DNA from: Chryseobacterium sp. MA9
GTDB lineage: Bacteria > Bacteroidota > Bacteroidia > Flavobacteriales > Weeksellaceae
Direction: 5' to 3'
NCBI RefSeq assembly: GCF_024399315.1
Contig: NZ_CP075170.1
Coordinates: 2,852,001-2,916,000, forward strand
Length of the DNA stretch: 64,000 bases
Shown here: positions 26,197-35,133 of the stretch, piece after piece
Layout of the letters: every line of letters starts with the position of its first letter
How positions within the stretch are numbered: the first letter of the stretch is position 1
The notes under the pieces: generated by a model
What the model saw: only the letters and a program-made list of their open reading frames with translations
Told to the model about the DNA's origin: nothing
Database searches by the model: none
Position numbers and translations under genes: made by a program

Positions 26197-26979
26197 ATGC
26201 TGAACTTTGAAAGAAAAGGAAACGGAAAAGAAACATTGGTACTTCTTCACGGATTTATGGAAAACCTATCCATCTGGAGCGATATGGAGCATCATCTTTC
26301 CAAAGATTTCTCTCTGCTCAAAATTGACCTTCCCGGCCACGGGCAGTCTGAAATTCTTGCGGAAGTTCACACCATGGAGCTGATGGCCGAAGAAGTAAAA
26401 AAGGTTTTAGACAATCAGCATTTAGAAAAAATTCACCTTTTGGGACATTCTATGGGAGGATATACGTCTCTCGCTTTTGCAGAAAAATACCCCAACTCTC
26501 TGAAAAGCTTAACATTATTTTTCTCCACCTATTTTTCGGATGACGAAGAGAAAAAACAGCAGCGCATCAAAAGCTACAGAATCATTAGAGATGCATTTGC
26601 CCATTATGCAAGAGCTGGCATTCCCAATTTATTCAATCCCAATGAAAGAGATATACTGGAGGGAAAAATTGAAACAGCTCTTGAAACAGCTCTATCTACC
26701 AACAATCTGGGTGCTCTTGCCTGTGTAAAAGGTATGGTAGAAAGAACTGACAAAAAACATATCCTGGAAAATCTGGAAGCTAAAATTCTGATTTTGGCAG
26801 GTAAGCATGACAACGCTGTAAAAACAGATATGATGATCAAACATCTTCCGGACAGGACAAATATCAAATCTTATATTCTGGACTGCGGACACAACGGACA
26901 TTGGGAAAAACCTGGTATCTGTGCCGAAATCATCAATACAGAACTTCTTCACAACCTTCCTAAGAAACTTCTTTTATGA
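26197..26979 (+). CDS. Alpha/beta hydrolase
   Basis: A 260-residue single-domain hydrolase. The nucleophile elbow is GHSMGG at 83-88 (Ser85), the oxyanion motif is HGF at 18-20, and the C-terminal CGHNGHWEKP carries the catalytic His. The fold and length match carboxylesterase/haloalkane-dehalogenase-type members; substrate is unknown. Cytoplasmic (no signal). A patatin-like lipase gene follows 74 bases downstream. Confidence 0.9.
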   Translation: MLNFERKGNGKETLVLLHGFMENLSIWSDMEHHLSKDFSLLKIDLPGHGQSEILAEVHTMELMAEEVKKVLDNQHLEKIHLLGHSMGGYTSLAFAEKYPNSLKSLTLFFSTYFSDDEEKKQQRIKSYRIIRDAFAHYARAGIPNLFNPNERDILEGKIETALETALSTNNLGALACVKGMVERTDKKHILENLEAKILILAGKHDNAVKTDMMIKHLPDRTNIKSYILDCGHNGHWEKPGICAEIINTELLHNLPKKLLL

Positions 26980-27053
26980 CATCAGTTTCCTGATAGGATT
27001 AAAGTCGTGTTTAATAAAAAAATCCTGTATATTAGTAGAGAATAATATTCGTA

Positions 27054-27860
27054 ATGGCTTTATTCTCATTCAAAAAAAAGAAACCACCGGCACCACCGGT
27101 TATCGGGCTTACACTTTCAGGCGGAGGAATGCGTGGGATTGCTCATATTGCCGTACTGAAAGCTTTGGAAGAATATAATCTGAAACCGCACATTATCTCT
27201 GGAACCAGTGCAGGCTCTATTATTGGTGCTTTTTATTCTTTTGGAAAAACACCGGATGAGATGATGGAAATTGTACGCCAGACTTCTTTTTTTTCCCGAT
27301 CAGCTTTAAAATTATCAAAAAATGGAATCTTTAGCTCCAATTTCATTTTAAAACTGTTCAAAGACTATTTCCCGCAAGATAACTTCAGTATTCTGGAAAT
27401 CCCCATGTATGTAGCCGCGACTGAAATGACCCACGGTATTGTAGATTTCTTTTCTGAAGGAGAACTTTTCGGCCCGTTGCTGGCTTCTTCCAGCGTACCT
27501 TTTATTCTTCCTCCGGTAAGGATAGGTGAGAAAATTTATGTAGATGGAGGTGTGCTGGATAACCTTCCCATTGAACCCATTATGGATAAATGCAATTTCC
27601 TTATTGCCTCCCATGTCAACTCGATCAGCTATGATGAATTAAGGAAAATGAGTCTGATGAAAGAATTCGACAGAATCCTTCACTTAGCCATTGCAAAATC
27701 TGTGTATTCTAAGGCAAAATACTGTAATATTTTTTTAGATCCGCCTAAGATGACGAAGTACAGCCTTTTCAACAAACGGTATATGGATGAAATGTTTCAG
27801 CAGGTGTATGAATATACCTGTGGGGAACTTGAAGAGAAAGGGTTTCGAAAAGTTTTATGA
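27054..27860 (+). CDS. Patatin-like phospholipase
   Basis: A 268-residue patatin domain protein. The oxyanion-hole motif is LSGGGMRG (residues 21-28), the nucleophile is in GTSAG (Ser52), and the catalytic Asp is Asp164 in VDGG. A Pro/Lys-rich N-terminus precedes the domain. It hydrolyses acyl chains from lipids, in the RssA/YchK style of stand-alone bacterial patatins. It probably acts in the cytoplasm or at the inner membrane. Confidence 0.92.
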   Translation: MALFSFKKKKPPAPPVIGLTLSGGGMRGIAHIAVLKALEEYNLKPHIISGTSAGSIIGAFYSFGKTPDEMMEIVRQTSFFSRSALKLSKNGIFSSNFILKLFKDYFPQDNFSILEIPMYVAATEMTHGIVDFFSEGELFGPLLASSSVPFILPPVRIGEKIYVDGGVLDNLPIEPIMDKCNFLIASHVNSISYDELRKMSLMKEFDRILHLAIAKSVYSKAKYCNIFLDPPKMTKYSLFNKRYMDEMFQQVYEYTCGELEEKGFRKVL

Positions 27861-27908
27861 GCTTGAAAATCCCGGAAGTTTATCAAATCAGGACTTTACT
27901 TTTACAGG

Positions 27909-28913
27909 TTAAAAGCCTTCCTCTTTCACTTTATTTTTAAAGGTTTCTATAGTTCCGGATAAAGATTCCAAAGACTTTCCTCCGGCTGCATTGATGTGCC
28001 CACCTCCATTGAAATATTTTCTTGAGAACTGGTTTACATCCACATCATCTTTACTTCTGAACGAAATTTTAACAAAATCCTCATACAGGTCTTCCATGAA
28101 GAATGCAGACATTTTTACGCCGCCAATACTTAAACCATAGTTTACAAAACCTTCCGTATCTCCTTTCTGGAAGCCTAATTCTTTCAATTCGTTTCGTGTA
28201 AGGCTTAAAACAGCTACCGTTCCATCGTTCACCACTTCTATTCTTCCCAGGACCAGAGCAAGCAAATGAAGACGGGAAACTGTATTGGTATCCCAGGTAT
28301 TGGATGTGATCATCGCCGGATCTGCTCCATTTTCAATCAGGTTGGCAATAATTCTATGTGTAGTGGCACTGGTAGAACGAAAACGGAAACCTCCCGTATC
28401 GGTCATAATTCCGGTATAAAGACATTCTGCCATATCCTGATTTACCAGTTTTTCATCATCCATCGCTTCAATGAAATGATAGATCATCTGTGAAGTGGCC
28501 GGGATTACGGTATCAGAATAAACAAAATCAAATTTTTCCGGCTGCTGGTGGTGGTCAATAAGAATTTTCTTCCCTTGAGCTTTAACCAGCCAATCTCCCA
28601 ATAATCCAATTCGCGATGGAGAATTAAAATCCAGGCAGAAAATAACATCTGCTCCTGCAATCATATCAGATGCCAGCTTTCTTTTATATTCCGCAATAAT
28701 AACTTTTTTAGACTCAGGCATCCATTTCAGAAATTTCGGAAAATCATTAGGCACAATAACTTCTGCATGAATTCCTTTTGCTTTCAGATAATGTTTCAAT
28801 CCCAAACTTGAACCAATAGCATCTCCATCCGGGTTGTAATGGGTAAGGATAACTATTTTGCTCTCTTGAGTAAGTAATGTATTGATATCTAAAAGTTCTG
28901 CTGGTGTAAACAT
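27909..28913 (-). CDS. DHH family phosphoesterase, NrnA-like
   Basis: A 334-residue two-domain protein. Motif I is THYNPDGDAIGSSLG (Asp29, Asp31), the DHH motif is at residues 120-122 (LIDHHQQPEKF), and the C-terminal DHHA1 domain ends with the glycine-rich FNGGGHINAAGG. It matches bifunctional oligoribonuclease/pAp phosphatases (NrnA), which degrade nano-RNAs and 3'-phosphoadenosine 5'-phosphate using manganese. A minus-strand TAnnTTTG lies at 28946-28953. Confidence 0.92.
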   Translation of the reverse strand: MFTPAELLDINTLLTQESKIVILTHYNPDGDAIGSSLGLKHYLKAKGIHAEVIVPNDFPKFLKWMPESKKVIIAEYKRKLASDMIAGADVIFCLDFNSPSRIGLLGDWLVKAQGKKILIDHHQQPEKFDFVYSDTVIPATSQMIYHFIEAMDDEKLVNQDMAECLYTGIMTDTGGFRFRSTSATTHRIIANLIENGADPAMITSNTWDTNTVSRLHLLALVLGRIEVVNDGTVAVLSLTRNELKELGFQKGDTEGFVNYGLSIGGVKMSAFFMEDLYEDFVKISFRSKDDVDVNQFSRKYFNGGGHINAAGGKSLESLSGTIETFKNKVKEEGF

Positions 28914-29073
28914 CTGGTGTTTATTTTCGTTAAAATTAAAGTTTTCAAAGATAGAGCTTTTATATAAATCATTTAAATATTATTTTTGCACAGAGAAATG
29001 GTATTCTTATCAGGGGTTTGCCATTGTTCAATAAAAAAACATTGCATTTAATTTCAAAAAAAAATAATTAAAG

Positions 29074-29104
29074 TTTGTAACTTATAAAAATTTATATATC
29101 TTTG
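29074..29104 (+). promoter_or_regulatory. Bacteroidota sigma-factor promoter of rpmH
   Basis: TTTG at 29074-29077 and TATCTTTG at 29097-29104 are separated by 19 bases, exactly the TTTG-N19-TAnnTTTG consensus. The rpmH start follows about 45 bases later. Confidence 0.85.
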
Positions 29105-29148
29105 CAACCTGAAAATTAATAGATTAATTACGATTTAAACATATAGTA

Positions 29149-29307
29149 ATGAGTAAAAGAACATTCCAGCCATCAGAAAGAAAAAGAAGAAACAAACACG
29201 GTTTCAGAGAAAGAATGTCTACGCCAAATGGAAGAAGAGTTTTGGCTGCGAGAAGAGCTAAAGGCAGAAAGAGTTTAACTGTAAGTGCTGCACGCGCTAA
29301 GAGATAA
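29149..29307 (+). CDS. rpmH: Ribosomal protein L34
   Basis: A 52-residue, Arg/Lys-rich protein: [19 protein letters not shown], then [20 protein letters not shown] and the [13 protein letters not shown] tail. The KRTFQPS and HGFR motifs are diagnostic of L34, a 50S component. The usual neighbour rnpA is not here; ftsE follows. It has its own consensus promoter and a downstream hairpin. Confidence 0.97.
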   Translation: MSKRTFQPSERKRRNKHGFRERMSTPNGRRVLAARRAKGRKSLTVSAARAKR

Positions 29308-29327
29308 TCTTTTTATTATCATATACA

Positions 29328-29366
29328 AAACATGCTTGAGAAGTTACTTTTCAGGCATTTTTTGTT
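29328..29366 (+). terminator. rpmH terminator
   Basis: An interrupted stem (CATGCTTGA and TCAGGCAT arms, with AAGT/ACTT inside) followed by a six-T run. Confidence 0.7.
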
Positions 29367-29460
29367 GTTAAAATTTACTAAAATTTAGGCTACATCAACA
29401 TCTTTTTCTATTTTTAAAAGTTGAAATATTTTTGTTAGAAACAGTCTTTAAAATTAAATT

Positions 29461-30171
29461 ATGCCACATACAAATATCTCCGGAGACAATATTATAAGTT
29501 TACAAAACGCAAAGATTGCGCAAAAAAACTTTACTGTACTTTCTGATGTAAATCTTAACATTAAAAAAGGTAGATTCTGCTATCTTATCGGAAAAACAGG
29601 TTCCGGAAAAAGTTCTCTTCTGAAAACGCTTTACGGACACATTCCATTAGCATCAGGACACGGAGCTGTTGTAGGATTTGACCTGGCAAAGCTAAAACCT
29701 TCTGATATTCCTAACTTAAGAAGAAAACTAGGAATTGTATTCCAGGATTTCCAATTACTGTCAGACAGAACGGTTGAAAAAAACTTAAAATTCGTTCTTG
29801 AAGCAACAGGCTGGAATGACAAAGTAAAAATAGAAGACCGCATCAATGAGGTTTTGGGAAGCGTGAACATGAAAAGCAAAAAGCACAAAATGCCACACGA
29901 GCTTTCCGGAGGTGAACAACAGCGTATTGCTATCGCAAGAGCCCTTCTTAACCACCCGGATCTTATCTTGGCGGATGAGCCTACAGGAAACCTAGATCCT
30001 GAAACTTCCAACGAAATTATGACACTATTGAAACAGGTTGCCCTTGAAAATGGCGCTGCAGTAGTAATGGCAACACACGATTACCACATGATTCAAAACT
30101 TCCCTGGTGAGGCTATCAGATGTGAAGATGGAAAAGTATCTGTATTGGATACGGCAGAATTGTTTGAATAA
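29461..30171 (+). CDS. ftsE: FtsE-type cell-division ABC ATPase
   Basis: A 236-residue ABC ATP-binding protein. Walker A is GKTGSGKS (44-51), the signature is [17 protein letters not shown], Walker B is [13 protein letters not shown] and the switch His is in ATHDYHM. The sequence around it matches FtsE, which with FtsX controls septal peptidoglycan hydrolases. FtsX is not adjacent. A LolD-like ATPase is a less likely alternative. Confidence 0.88.
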   Translation: MPHTNISGDNIISLQNAKIAQKNFTVLSDVNLNIKKGRFCYLIGKTGSGKSSLLKTLYGHIPLASGHGAVVGFDLAKLKPSDIPNLRRKLGIVFQDFQLLSDRTVEKNLKFVLEATGWNDKVKIEDRINEVLGSVNMKSKKHKMPHELSGGEQQRIAIARALLNHPDLILADEPTGNLDPETSNEIMTLLKQVALENGAAVVMATHDYHMIQNFPGEAIRCEDGKVSVLDTAELFE

Positions 30172-30247
30172 CAATTTGAAATATTAAAAAGATTTAAAAA
30201 TTAAGCAATTCAGAGATTGTCAGTCTCTAAAGTTTATTCCTAACTCT

Positions 30248-30940
30248 TTATTTAAAAATATGAAACTCTTTTGTGAGTTCAAGATATTGGTCCGAGTATT
30301 GTCTCGGACTTTTTTCTATAATAAATTCAGATTCATTGATTTCTTTTTCTTGTGATGAGAATTCCAGAATCAGCCTTTTAGCTTTTGAATTCTCAATTCC
30401 TTTGATATTAATCTTTCTGTTTAGAAACAGATGATTTTCTTTACCCGTTGAAATAAAAACATCTCCCGCTTCAACAGGAATAATTACAGAAAAAATTCCG
30501 TTTTCAGATAATAATTGTGCCGCATTGGCAATTAACTGCCTGAAGTTTAATTCTACCGTCTGGCGTGCAATTTTATCCTTCTCCGATCCTGATTCTTCAA
30601 AATAAGGAGGATTGGAAACAACAAGATCAAACCGTTCTTCTGTCTCAAAAGTTTTAAAATCCTGATGTCTGTTTTTCAGTCTTGCATGAAAAAGGGCATT
30701 TTCAAAATTAAGCTTAGTAAGCACTGCCGCATCTCCGTTAATATCCAACCCTAAAAAATGAGCCTGTGGATTTCTTTGAGCCAGCATTAAGGAGATCAAC
30801 CCTGTTCCCGTCCCTACTTCCAAAACCCTGGAAGCACTGTGAATATTAGCTAAAGCGCCAAGCAGAACTCCGTCTGTTCCCACACGGAAGACGTCTTTAG
30901 ACTGTTCAATTTTAAATTGCTTAAATGTAAAAGGTTTCAC
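30248..30940 (-). CDS. trmN6: tRNA1(Val) adenine-37 N6-methyltransferase
   Basis: A 230-residue SAM methyltransferase. The SAM site is EVGTGTG (41-47) and the catalytic NPPY is at 110-113 (VVSNPPYFEE), as in the YfiC/TrmN6 family that methylates A37 of tRNA-Val. The N-terminal FKIEQSKDVFRVGTDGVLLG is also diagnostic. Its start shares one base with the histidine kinase stop (minus strand), so it is co-transcribed after the kinase. Confidence 0.92.
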   Translation of the reverse strand: MKPFTFKQFKIEQSKDVFRVGTDGVLLGALANIHSASRVLEVGTGTGLISLMLAQRNPQAHFLGLDINGDAAVLTKLNFENALFHARLKNRHQDFKTFETEERFDLVVSNPPYFEESGSEKDKIARQTVELNFRQLIANAAQLLSENGIFSVIIPVEAGDVFISTGKENHLFLNRKINIKGIENSKAKRLILEFSSQEKEINESEFIIEKSPRQYSDQYLELTKEFHIFK

Positions 30941-32394
30941 TATAAATTGGTAGGCAGTGTAATAATGAATGTAGACCCCTTTCCTACTTCAGATTTTACC
31001 GAGATCTCTCCTTTATAATCTTCAATCATCTTTCGTACCATGGATAAGCCCAGCCCCATTCCACTGCTTTTAGAAGTAAAATTCGGTTCAAAGATTCTTT
31101 CGTACATATTTTCAGGAATACCTATTCCGTTATCCTGAACAGAAATGATCACTCTTCTCTGGTGCTGTTCCACATCTACATTAATGATCAGTTTTCTTTC
31201 ATCACTTTCTGCCTGTTTTGCATTGGTAACAAGATTGGTTATAATCCTGGAAAGATAAATTCTATCCATATTGATCATAATATTGGTCTTATTGGCATGC
31301 ATAAAGATACTATCATCATTGAAGACACGGAGAATATCTTCAACCTCAGTATTCAGATTGATAACCTCATTGTTTTTTTCAGGAAGTTTAGCAAATTCTG
31401 AGAAGGCTGAAGCTACCGTTGCAATAAGATCTATCTGATCTACAATCGTTTTACTCATCTGCTTTACCCTCTCTCTGATATTCGGATCTTCCGGATCAAA
31501 TTTTCTTTCAAAATTCTGAATAGTCAATTTCATCGGAGTCAATGGGTTTTTCACCTCATGAGCAACCTGTTTGGCCATTTCCCTCCAGGCTTCTTCAGAT
31601 GCCTTGAATCGAAGTCTTTCTTTCTGGTCCTGGATCTGCAGAATCATTCTGTTATAAGCTCTTGCCAAAGCATTAAGCTCATCATTTTTATAATATCTGA
31701 TAGGACGCATTTCATTTTCAAATAATGTAATACGGGTAATCATATCAGAGAATTTCGTAATTGTTTTCGCAAGACTATTGGACGTCACCCAACTAATCCA
31801 GATACTAAACAGAATAAGAAATATATCGACTAGAAGAATGTACTTTACATATTGATGAAGAACTTCCAGGTAAGCAGATTCATTATGATATAAAGGAATA
31901 TAGACAATTCCGATCGGTTCCAGCTCATTATTTTTCAACAAAAGATACGAAGAAGTAAGTTTAGCATCTTTAGCAGCATCATAATTAATCATATCTACTC
32001 TTGCATCAGTAGACAGAATCTTGTTGATGATTTCAATAGGAATCGTTTTCTGTTCAACTAAAGTTTCATCTTTATTGGAAAGTAAATAATTGCCTTTCAG
32101 ATCGTAAATAAAAATGTCATGCTGATTGATATCCGCTATTTCGAAAATTTTATTCCCCAAAACTTTCGGAAGATCTTTTGTTTCAATAAGTGTCTGGCTT
32201 ACCGCGTAGTCCAGATATCTCATTACAGCATTCGTCTTATCCTGCATATCGATATTACTTTGCTGCAGAGAGTGATTTCTCAGCACAAAATAAGGTACAA
32301 GCGACGTAGCCACAACACTTAAAAAACATACCAGCAGGAAACCGAAAAACATACGGTTCCTTAAGCTATATCCTTTATACTTGTTAATCGACAT
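30940..32394 (-). CDS. Sensor histidine kinase, NtrY-like
   Basis: A 484-residue membrane kinase. TM1 is about residues 15-37, a periplasmic sensor domain follows, TM2 lies near 185-208, then a HAMP-like segment, the H-box AHEVKNPLTPMKLTIQNF near residue 280, and an HATPase domain with VTNAKQAESDE, DNGIGIPENMYERIF and GMGLGLSMVRKMIE. The H-box with NPLTPMKL resembles NtrY-type kinases. No response regulator is in the window. It ends where trmN6 begins. Confidence 0.93.
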   Translation of the reverse strand: MSINKYKGYSLRNRMFFGFLLVCFLSVVATSLVPYFVLRNHSLQQSNIDMQDKTNAVMRYLDYAVSQTLIETKDLPKVLGNKIFEIADINQHDIFIYDLKGNYLLSNKDETLVEQKTIPIEIINKILSTDARVDMINYDAAKDAKLTSSYLLLKNNELEPIGIVYIPLYHNESAYLEVLHQYVKYILLVDIFLILFSIWISWVTSNSLAKTITKFSDMITRITLFENEMRPIRYYKNDELNALARAYNRMILQIQDQKERLRFKASEEAWREMAKQVAHEVKNPLTPMKLTIQNFERKFDPEDPNIRERVKQMSKTIVDQIDLIATVASAFSEFAKLPEKNNEVINLNTEVEDILRVFNDDSIFMHANKTNIMINMDRIYLSRIITNLVTNAKQAESDERKLIINVDVEQHQRRVIISVQDNGIGIPENMYERIFEPNFTSKSSGMGLGLSMVRKMIEDYKGEISVKSEVGKGSTFIITLPTNL

Positions 32395-32395
32395 T

Positions 32396-32980
32396 CTACT
32401 TTTTAATTAACCTAGCAATATACTTACCAATGATATCAAATTCCAGGTTTACTTTATCACCAATTTTTAAATGTTTCATATTGGTAAATTCCCATGTATA
32501 AGGAATAATAGCTACAGAAAACTGAGCATCTTCACTTTTTGCAACCGTAAGACTGATCCCGTTTACAGTGATTGATCCCTGAGGTACCGTTACAAAACTT
32601 CCGTCATTATCATATTTCATTGTAATAAAATAGCTTCCGTCTTTATTTTCAATCCCCACAACTTCACCGGTTTTATCAACATGTCCCTGAACGATATGCC
32701 CATCCAGTCTTCCATCCATCTTCATGCAGCGCTCCAGATTCACAACGGTGCCTAATTCCCATTTTCCAAGATTGGTTTTTTCCAGTGTTTCGTTGATGGC
32801 AGTTACCACATATTGATTGTCTTTTATTTCAACAACTGTAAGGCAGCAGCCGTTGTGTGCAAGACTCTGGTCTATTTTTAATTCGTTTGTAAAGGGGCAT
32901 GTTAGGGTAAAATCTATATTGCTTCCTTTTTCTTCAATCTTCTCAATAACACCAACTGCTTCAATAATTCCTGTGAACAT
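32396..32980 (-). CDS. ribE: Riboflavin synthase alpha subunit
   Basis: A 194-residue protein with two lumazine-binding (RibE) repeats. It starts MFTGIIEAVGVIEKI and has the ININSLAHNGCCLTVV-like segment SLAHNGCCLTVVEI and the mid-chain LDGHIVQGHVDKTGEV, both diagnostic. It dismutates two 6,7-dimethyl-8-ribityllumazine into riboflavin. No FMN riboswitch was seen. The histidine kinase follows one base after its stop. Confidence 0.95.
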   Translation of the reverse strand: MFTGIIEAVGVIEKIEEKGSNIDFTLTCPFTNELKIDQSLAHNGCCLTVVEIKDNQYVVTAINETLEKTNLGKWELGTVVNLERCMKMDGRLDGHIVQGHVDKTGEVVGIENKDGSYFITMKYDNDGSFVTVPQGSITVNGISLTVAKSEDAQFSVAIIPYTWEFTNMKHLKIGDKVNLEFDIIGKYIARLIKK

Positions 32981-33028
32981 ATTATTTTTTGCTAAATTTG
33001 TAAATTATAATCTTCAAAGATAATCAAA

Positions 33029-34120
33029 ATGAGCCCAAAAAACCATAAAGTACGAGTAGGAATTTCAATCGGTGATTTCAACGGCATAGGCCCGGAGATC
33101 ATTATGAAGTCTCTGAAAGACAAAACCATTACAGATTTTTTCACTCCTGTAATTTTTGGTTCGGGAAAATTATTCACTTATCAGAAAAACATTTTTAAGC
33201 TGAATCTTAACTTCAACTATATTAACGAGGCTTCGCAGGCTCAGGCAGGGAAACTTAATATGCTTAACCTGACGAAGGAAAACGTTAATGTAGAACTGGG
33301 AGTTCCTACGGAAGAGTCTACCAAAATGGCTATTGATTCTTTGGAAGCCGCAACTGAAGCTTTGATGAAAGGAGAGATTGATGTTTTGGTAACCGCTCCT
33401 ATCAATAAGGATGAAATGGTGAAAATGGGCTTTAAACACGCCGGACATACAGGATACTTCGAAGAGAAATTCAGCAAAAAGGGATTAATGTTCCTAGTAA
33501 CTGAAGATCTTAAAGTAGCCGTATCTACACACCATATTCCAATTGCACAGGTAGCTGAAAACATTTCCAAGGAAAAAATAAAGAAACAGATCAGAGTTCT
33601 GAACCAAACACTTATAGAAGATTTCTGTATTCAAAAACCTAAAATTGCCGTATTGGGACTAAATCCTCATGCCGGTGATGGCGGTGTTATTGGAAATGAA
33701 GAAATTGAAATCATCAGCCCGGCAATTAAAGAACTGTCCGACAACGGAACATTGGCATTTGGCCCTTTCCCGGCAGACAGCTTCTTCCAGCCAAGCAAAT
33801 ACAAAAATTTCGATGCGGTTTTAGCAATGTATCATGACCAGGGATTAGCACCTTTCAAAACATTAGCATATGAAGAAGGTGTGAATTACACAGCAGGACT
33901 TCCTTTTATCAGAACTTCTCCGGATCACGGCGTTGCTTATGATATTGCAGGAAAAAATATTGCTGATGAGCAGAGTTTTACGGAAGCAATATTCACAGCT
34001 ATTAAAATTTTCAAGAACAGAAGTGAATACAGCGAACTTATGAACGACCGCATGCAGCCTAGAAAAATGGTTGTAGACAACGGAATAGATGAGGATCTAC
34101 CGGAGGAAACTGAAGGATAA
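33029..34120 (+). CDS. pdxA: 4-hydroxythreonine-4-phosphate dehydrogenase
   Basis: A 363-residue PdxA. It begins VRVGISIGDFNGIGPEII and shows the metal/substrate histidines in KHAGHTGYFEEKF, the LGLNPHAGDGGVIG loop, MYHDQGLAPFKTLA and IRTSPDHGVAYDIAGK. It acts in DXP-independent pyridoxal phosphate synthesis. It is divergent from ribE with about 48 bases between starts, and TAAATTTG at 32993-33000 is a possible -7 element. Confidence 0.96.
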   Translation: MSPKNHKVRVGISIGDFNGIGPEIIMKSLKDKTITDFFTPVIFGSGKLFTYQKNIFKLNLNFNYINEASQAQAGKLNMLNLTKENVNVELGVPTEESTKMAIDSLEAATEALMKGEIDVLVTAPINKDEMVKMGFKHAGHTGYFEEKFSKKGLMFLVTEDLKVAVSTHHIPIAQVAENISKEKIKKQIRVLNQTLIEDFCIQKPKIAVLGLNPHAGDGGVIGNEEIEIISPAIKELSDNGTLAFGPFPADSFFQPSKYKNFDAVLAMYHDQGLAPFKTLAYEEGVNYTAGLPFIRTSPDHGVAYDIAGKNIADEQSFTEAIFTAIKIFKNRSEYSELMNDRMQPRKMVVDNGIDEDLPEETEG

Positions 34121-34161
34121 ATCTTTAAAACAAATTTTAAATTAATTTGTTTCAGATTTTA

Positions 34162-34192
34162 TTTGTTATTATAAAAAAAATGCATATTTTTG
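34162..34192 (+). promoter_or_regulatory. Bacteroidota promoter of the yceD-rpmF unit
   Basis: TTTG at 34162-34165 and TATTTTTG at 34185-34192 are 19 bases apart, matching the consensus. The inferred start of transcription is only a few bases before the ATG at 34205, so the mRNA leader is very short. Confidence 0.8.
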
Positions 34193-34204
34193 CACACTCA
34201 TTTT

Positions 34205-34735
34205 ATGGACAAGTTAAGAAACTATGACGTAAGCTTTTCCGGACTAAAAAACGGAAAACACGAGTTCAAGTTTGAGATAGATAAAACGTTCTTTCAATTA
34301 TTTGACACTGAGCAGGAATTTACAAATCCTAGAATAGAAGTGAATGTATCACTTGATAAACACACTACTTTTTTAGAATTTGAGATTAAAATTAATGGAT
34401 TGGTTGAGTTGGTTTGTGATATTACAAACGAAGATTTTGACTATCCTATTGAGAATGAAATCAAGATTTTAGTGAATTTCGGGGAAGAATATGATGACAG
34501 CAATGAAGATGTTATTACCATTCCTACTGCAGAGCATGCTTTCAATGTAGCACATTTGATTTATGAAAATGTAATGCTTTCTATCCCTATGAAAAAGATT
34601 TCACCGAATATAAATGATGAAGATCTTGAAATTCTTGACCAGTTCAGTCCGAAAGAGATTGAGGAAACAGAAGAGGAAGAACATGAAAGTGATCCTAGAT
34701 GGGATGCTTTAAGAAAGTTAAGAGACAATAATTAA
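34205..34735 (+). CDS. yceD: YceD/DUF177 family protein
   Basis: A 176-residue acidic protein starting MDKLRNYDVSFSGLKNGKHE. DUF177 members share the C-terminal DPRWDALRKL motif, seen here as DPRWDALRKLRD, and usually sit beside rpmF, as here. The family is linked to 23S rRNA accumulation and plant plastid homologues. A TTG-initiated longer form (34190) would start within the promoter and was rejected. Confidence 0.9.
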   Translation: MDKLRNYDVSFSGLKNGKHEFKFEIDKTFFQLFDTEQEFTNPRIEVNVSLDKHTTFLEFEIKINGLVELVCDITNEDFDYPIENEIKILVNFGEEYDDSNEDVITIPTAEHAFNVAHLIYENVMLSIPMKKISPNINDEDLEILDQFSPKEIEETEEEEHESDPRWDALRKLRDNN

Positions 34736-34802
34736 ATAGAATAATTTAAATATGATGAGATGATGAATCTCATCGCTCATCAATTAAAAAAGTTATTAGA
34801 AA

Positions 34803-35006
34803 ATGGCACATCCAAAGAGAAGACAGTCGTCGACAAGAAGAGATAAGAGAAGAACTCACTACAAAGCTGTAGTTCCTCAATTAGCTAAAGATGCAACAAC
34901 AGGAGAGCTTCACCTATACCACAGAGCTCACTGGCATGAAGGAAAACTTTACTACAGAGGTAAAGTAGTATTGGAAAAAGAAGTAGCTGCTACTGAAGAA
35001 AACTAA
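34803..35006 (+). CDS. rpmF: Ribosomal protein L32, zinc-free form
   Basis: A 67-residue L32: [20 protein letters not shown], then [12 protein letters not shown] and YYRGKVVL. No cysteine is present, so the zinc ribbon of classical L32 is missing (the C-minus form). It follows yceD by 67 bases under the same promoter. Confidence 0.95.
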   Translation: MAHPKRRQSSTRRDKRRTHYKAVVPQLAKDATTGELHLYHRAHWHEGKLYYRGKVVLEKEVAATEEN

Positions 35007-35042
35007 GAGTTGCTTTTCATTGAAAAAGCCTCGTTTTAATAC

Positions 35043-35081
35043 AAAAACCGCCCAATTTTGATAAAATTTGGCGGTTTTTTG
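35043..35081 (+). terminator. rpmF terminator
   Basis: CCGCCCAATTTT pairs with AAAATTTGGCGG with one mismatch, followed by a T-run. Its tail overlaps the presumed -33 region of accB. Confidence 0.8.
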
Positions 35082-35110
35082 TTGTTTTTTACGTTTTTTT
35101 GGTATCTTTG
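35078..35110 (+). promoter_or_regulatory. Probable accB promoter
   Basis: TATCTTTG at 35103-35110 fits the -7 element; TTTG at 35078-35081 is 21 bases upstream. Transcription would start about 15 bases before the accB ATG. Confidence 0.6.
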
Positions 35111-35133
35111 ACCCAAAATCAAATATCAAATTT

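Noticed and set aside
34190..34204. TTG-initiated longer start for the yceD gene
   Set aside because: It begins inside the -7 promoter element; the ATG at 34205 matches the family start.
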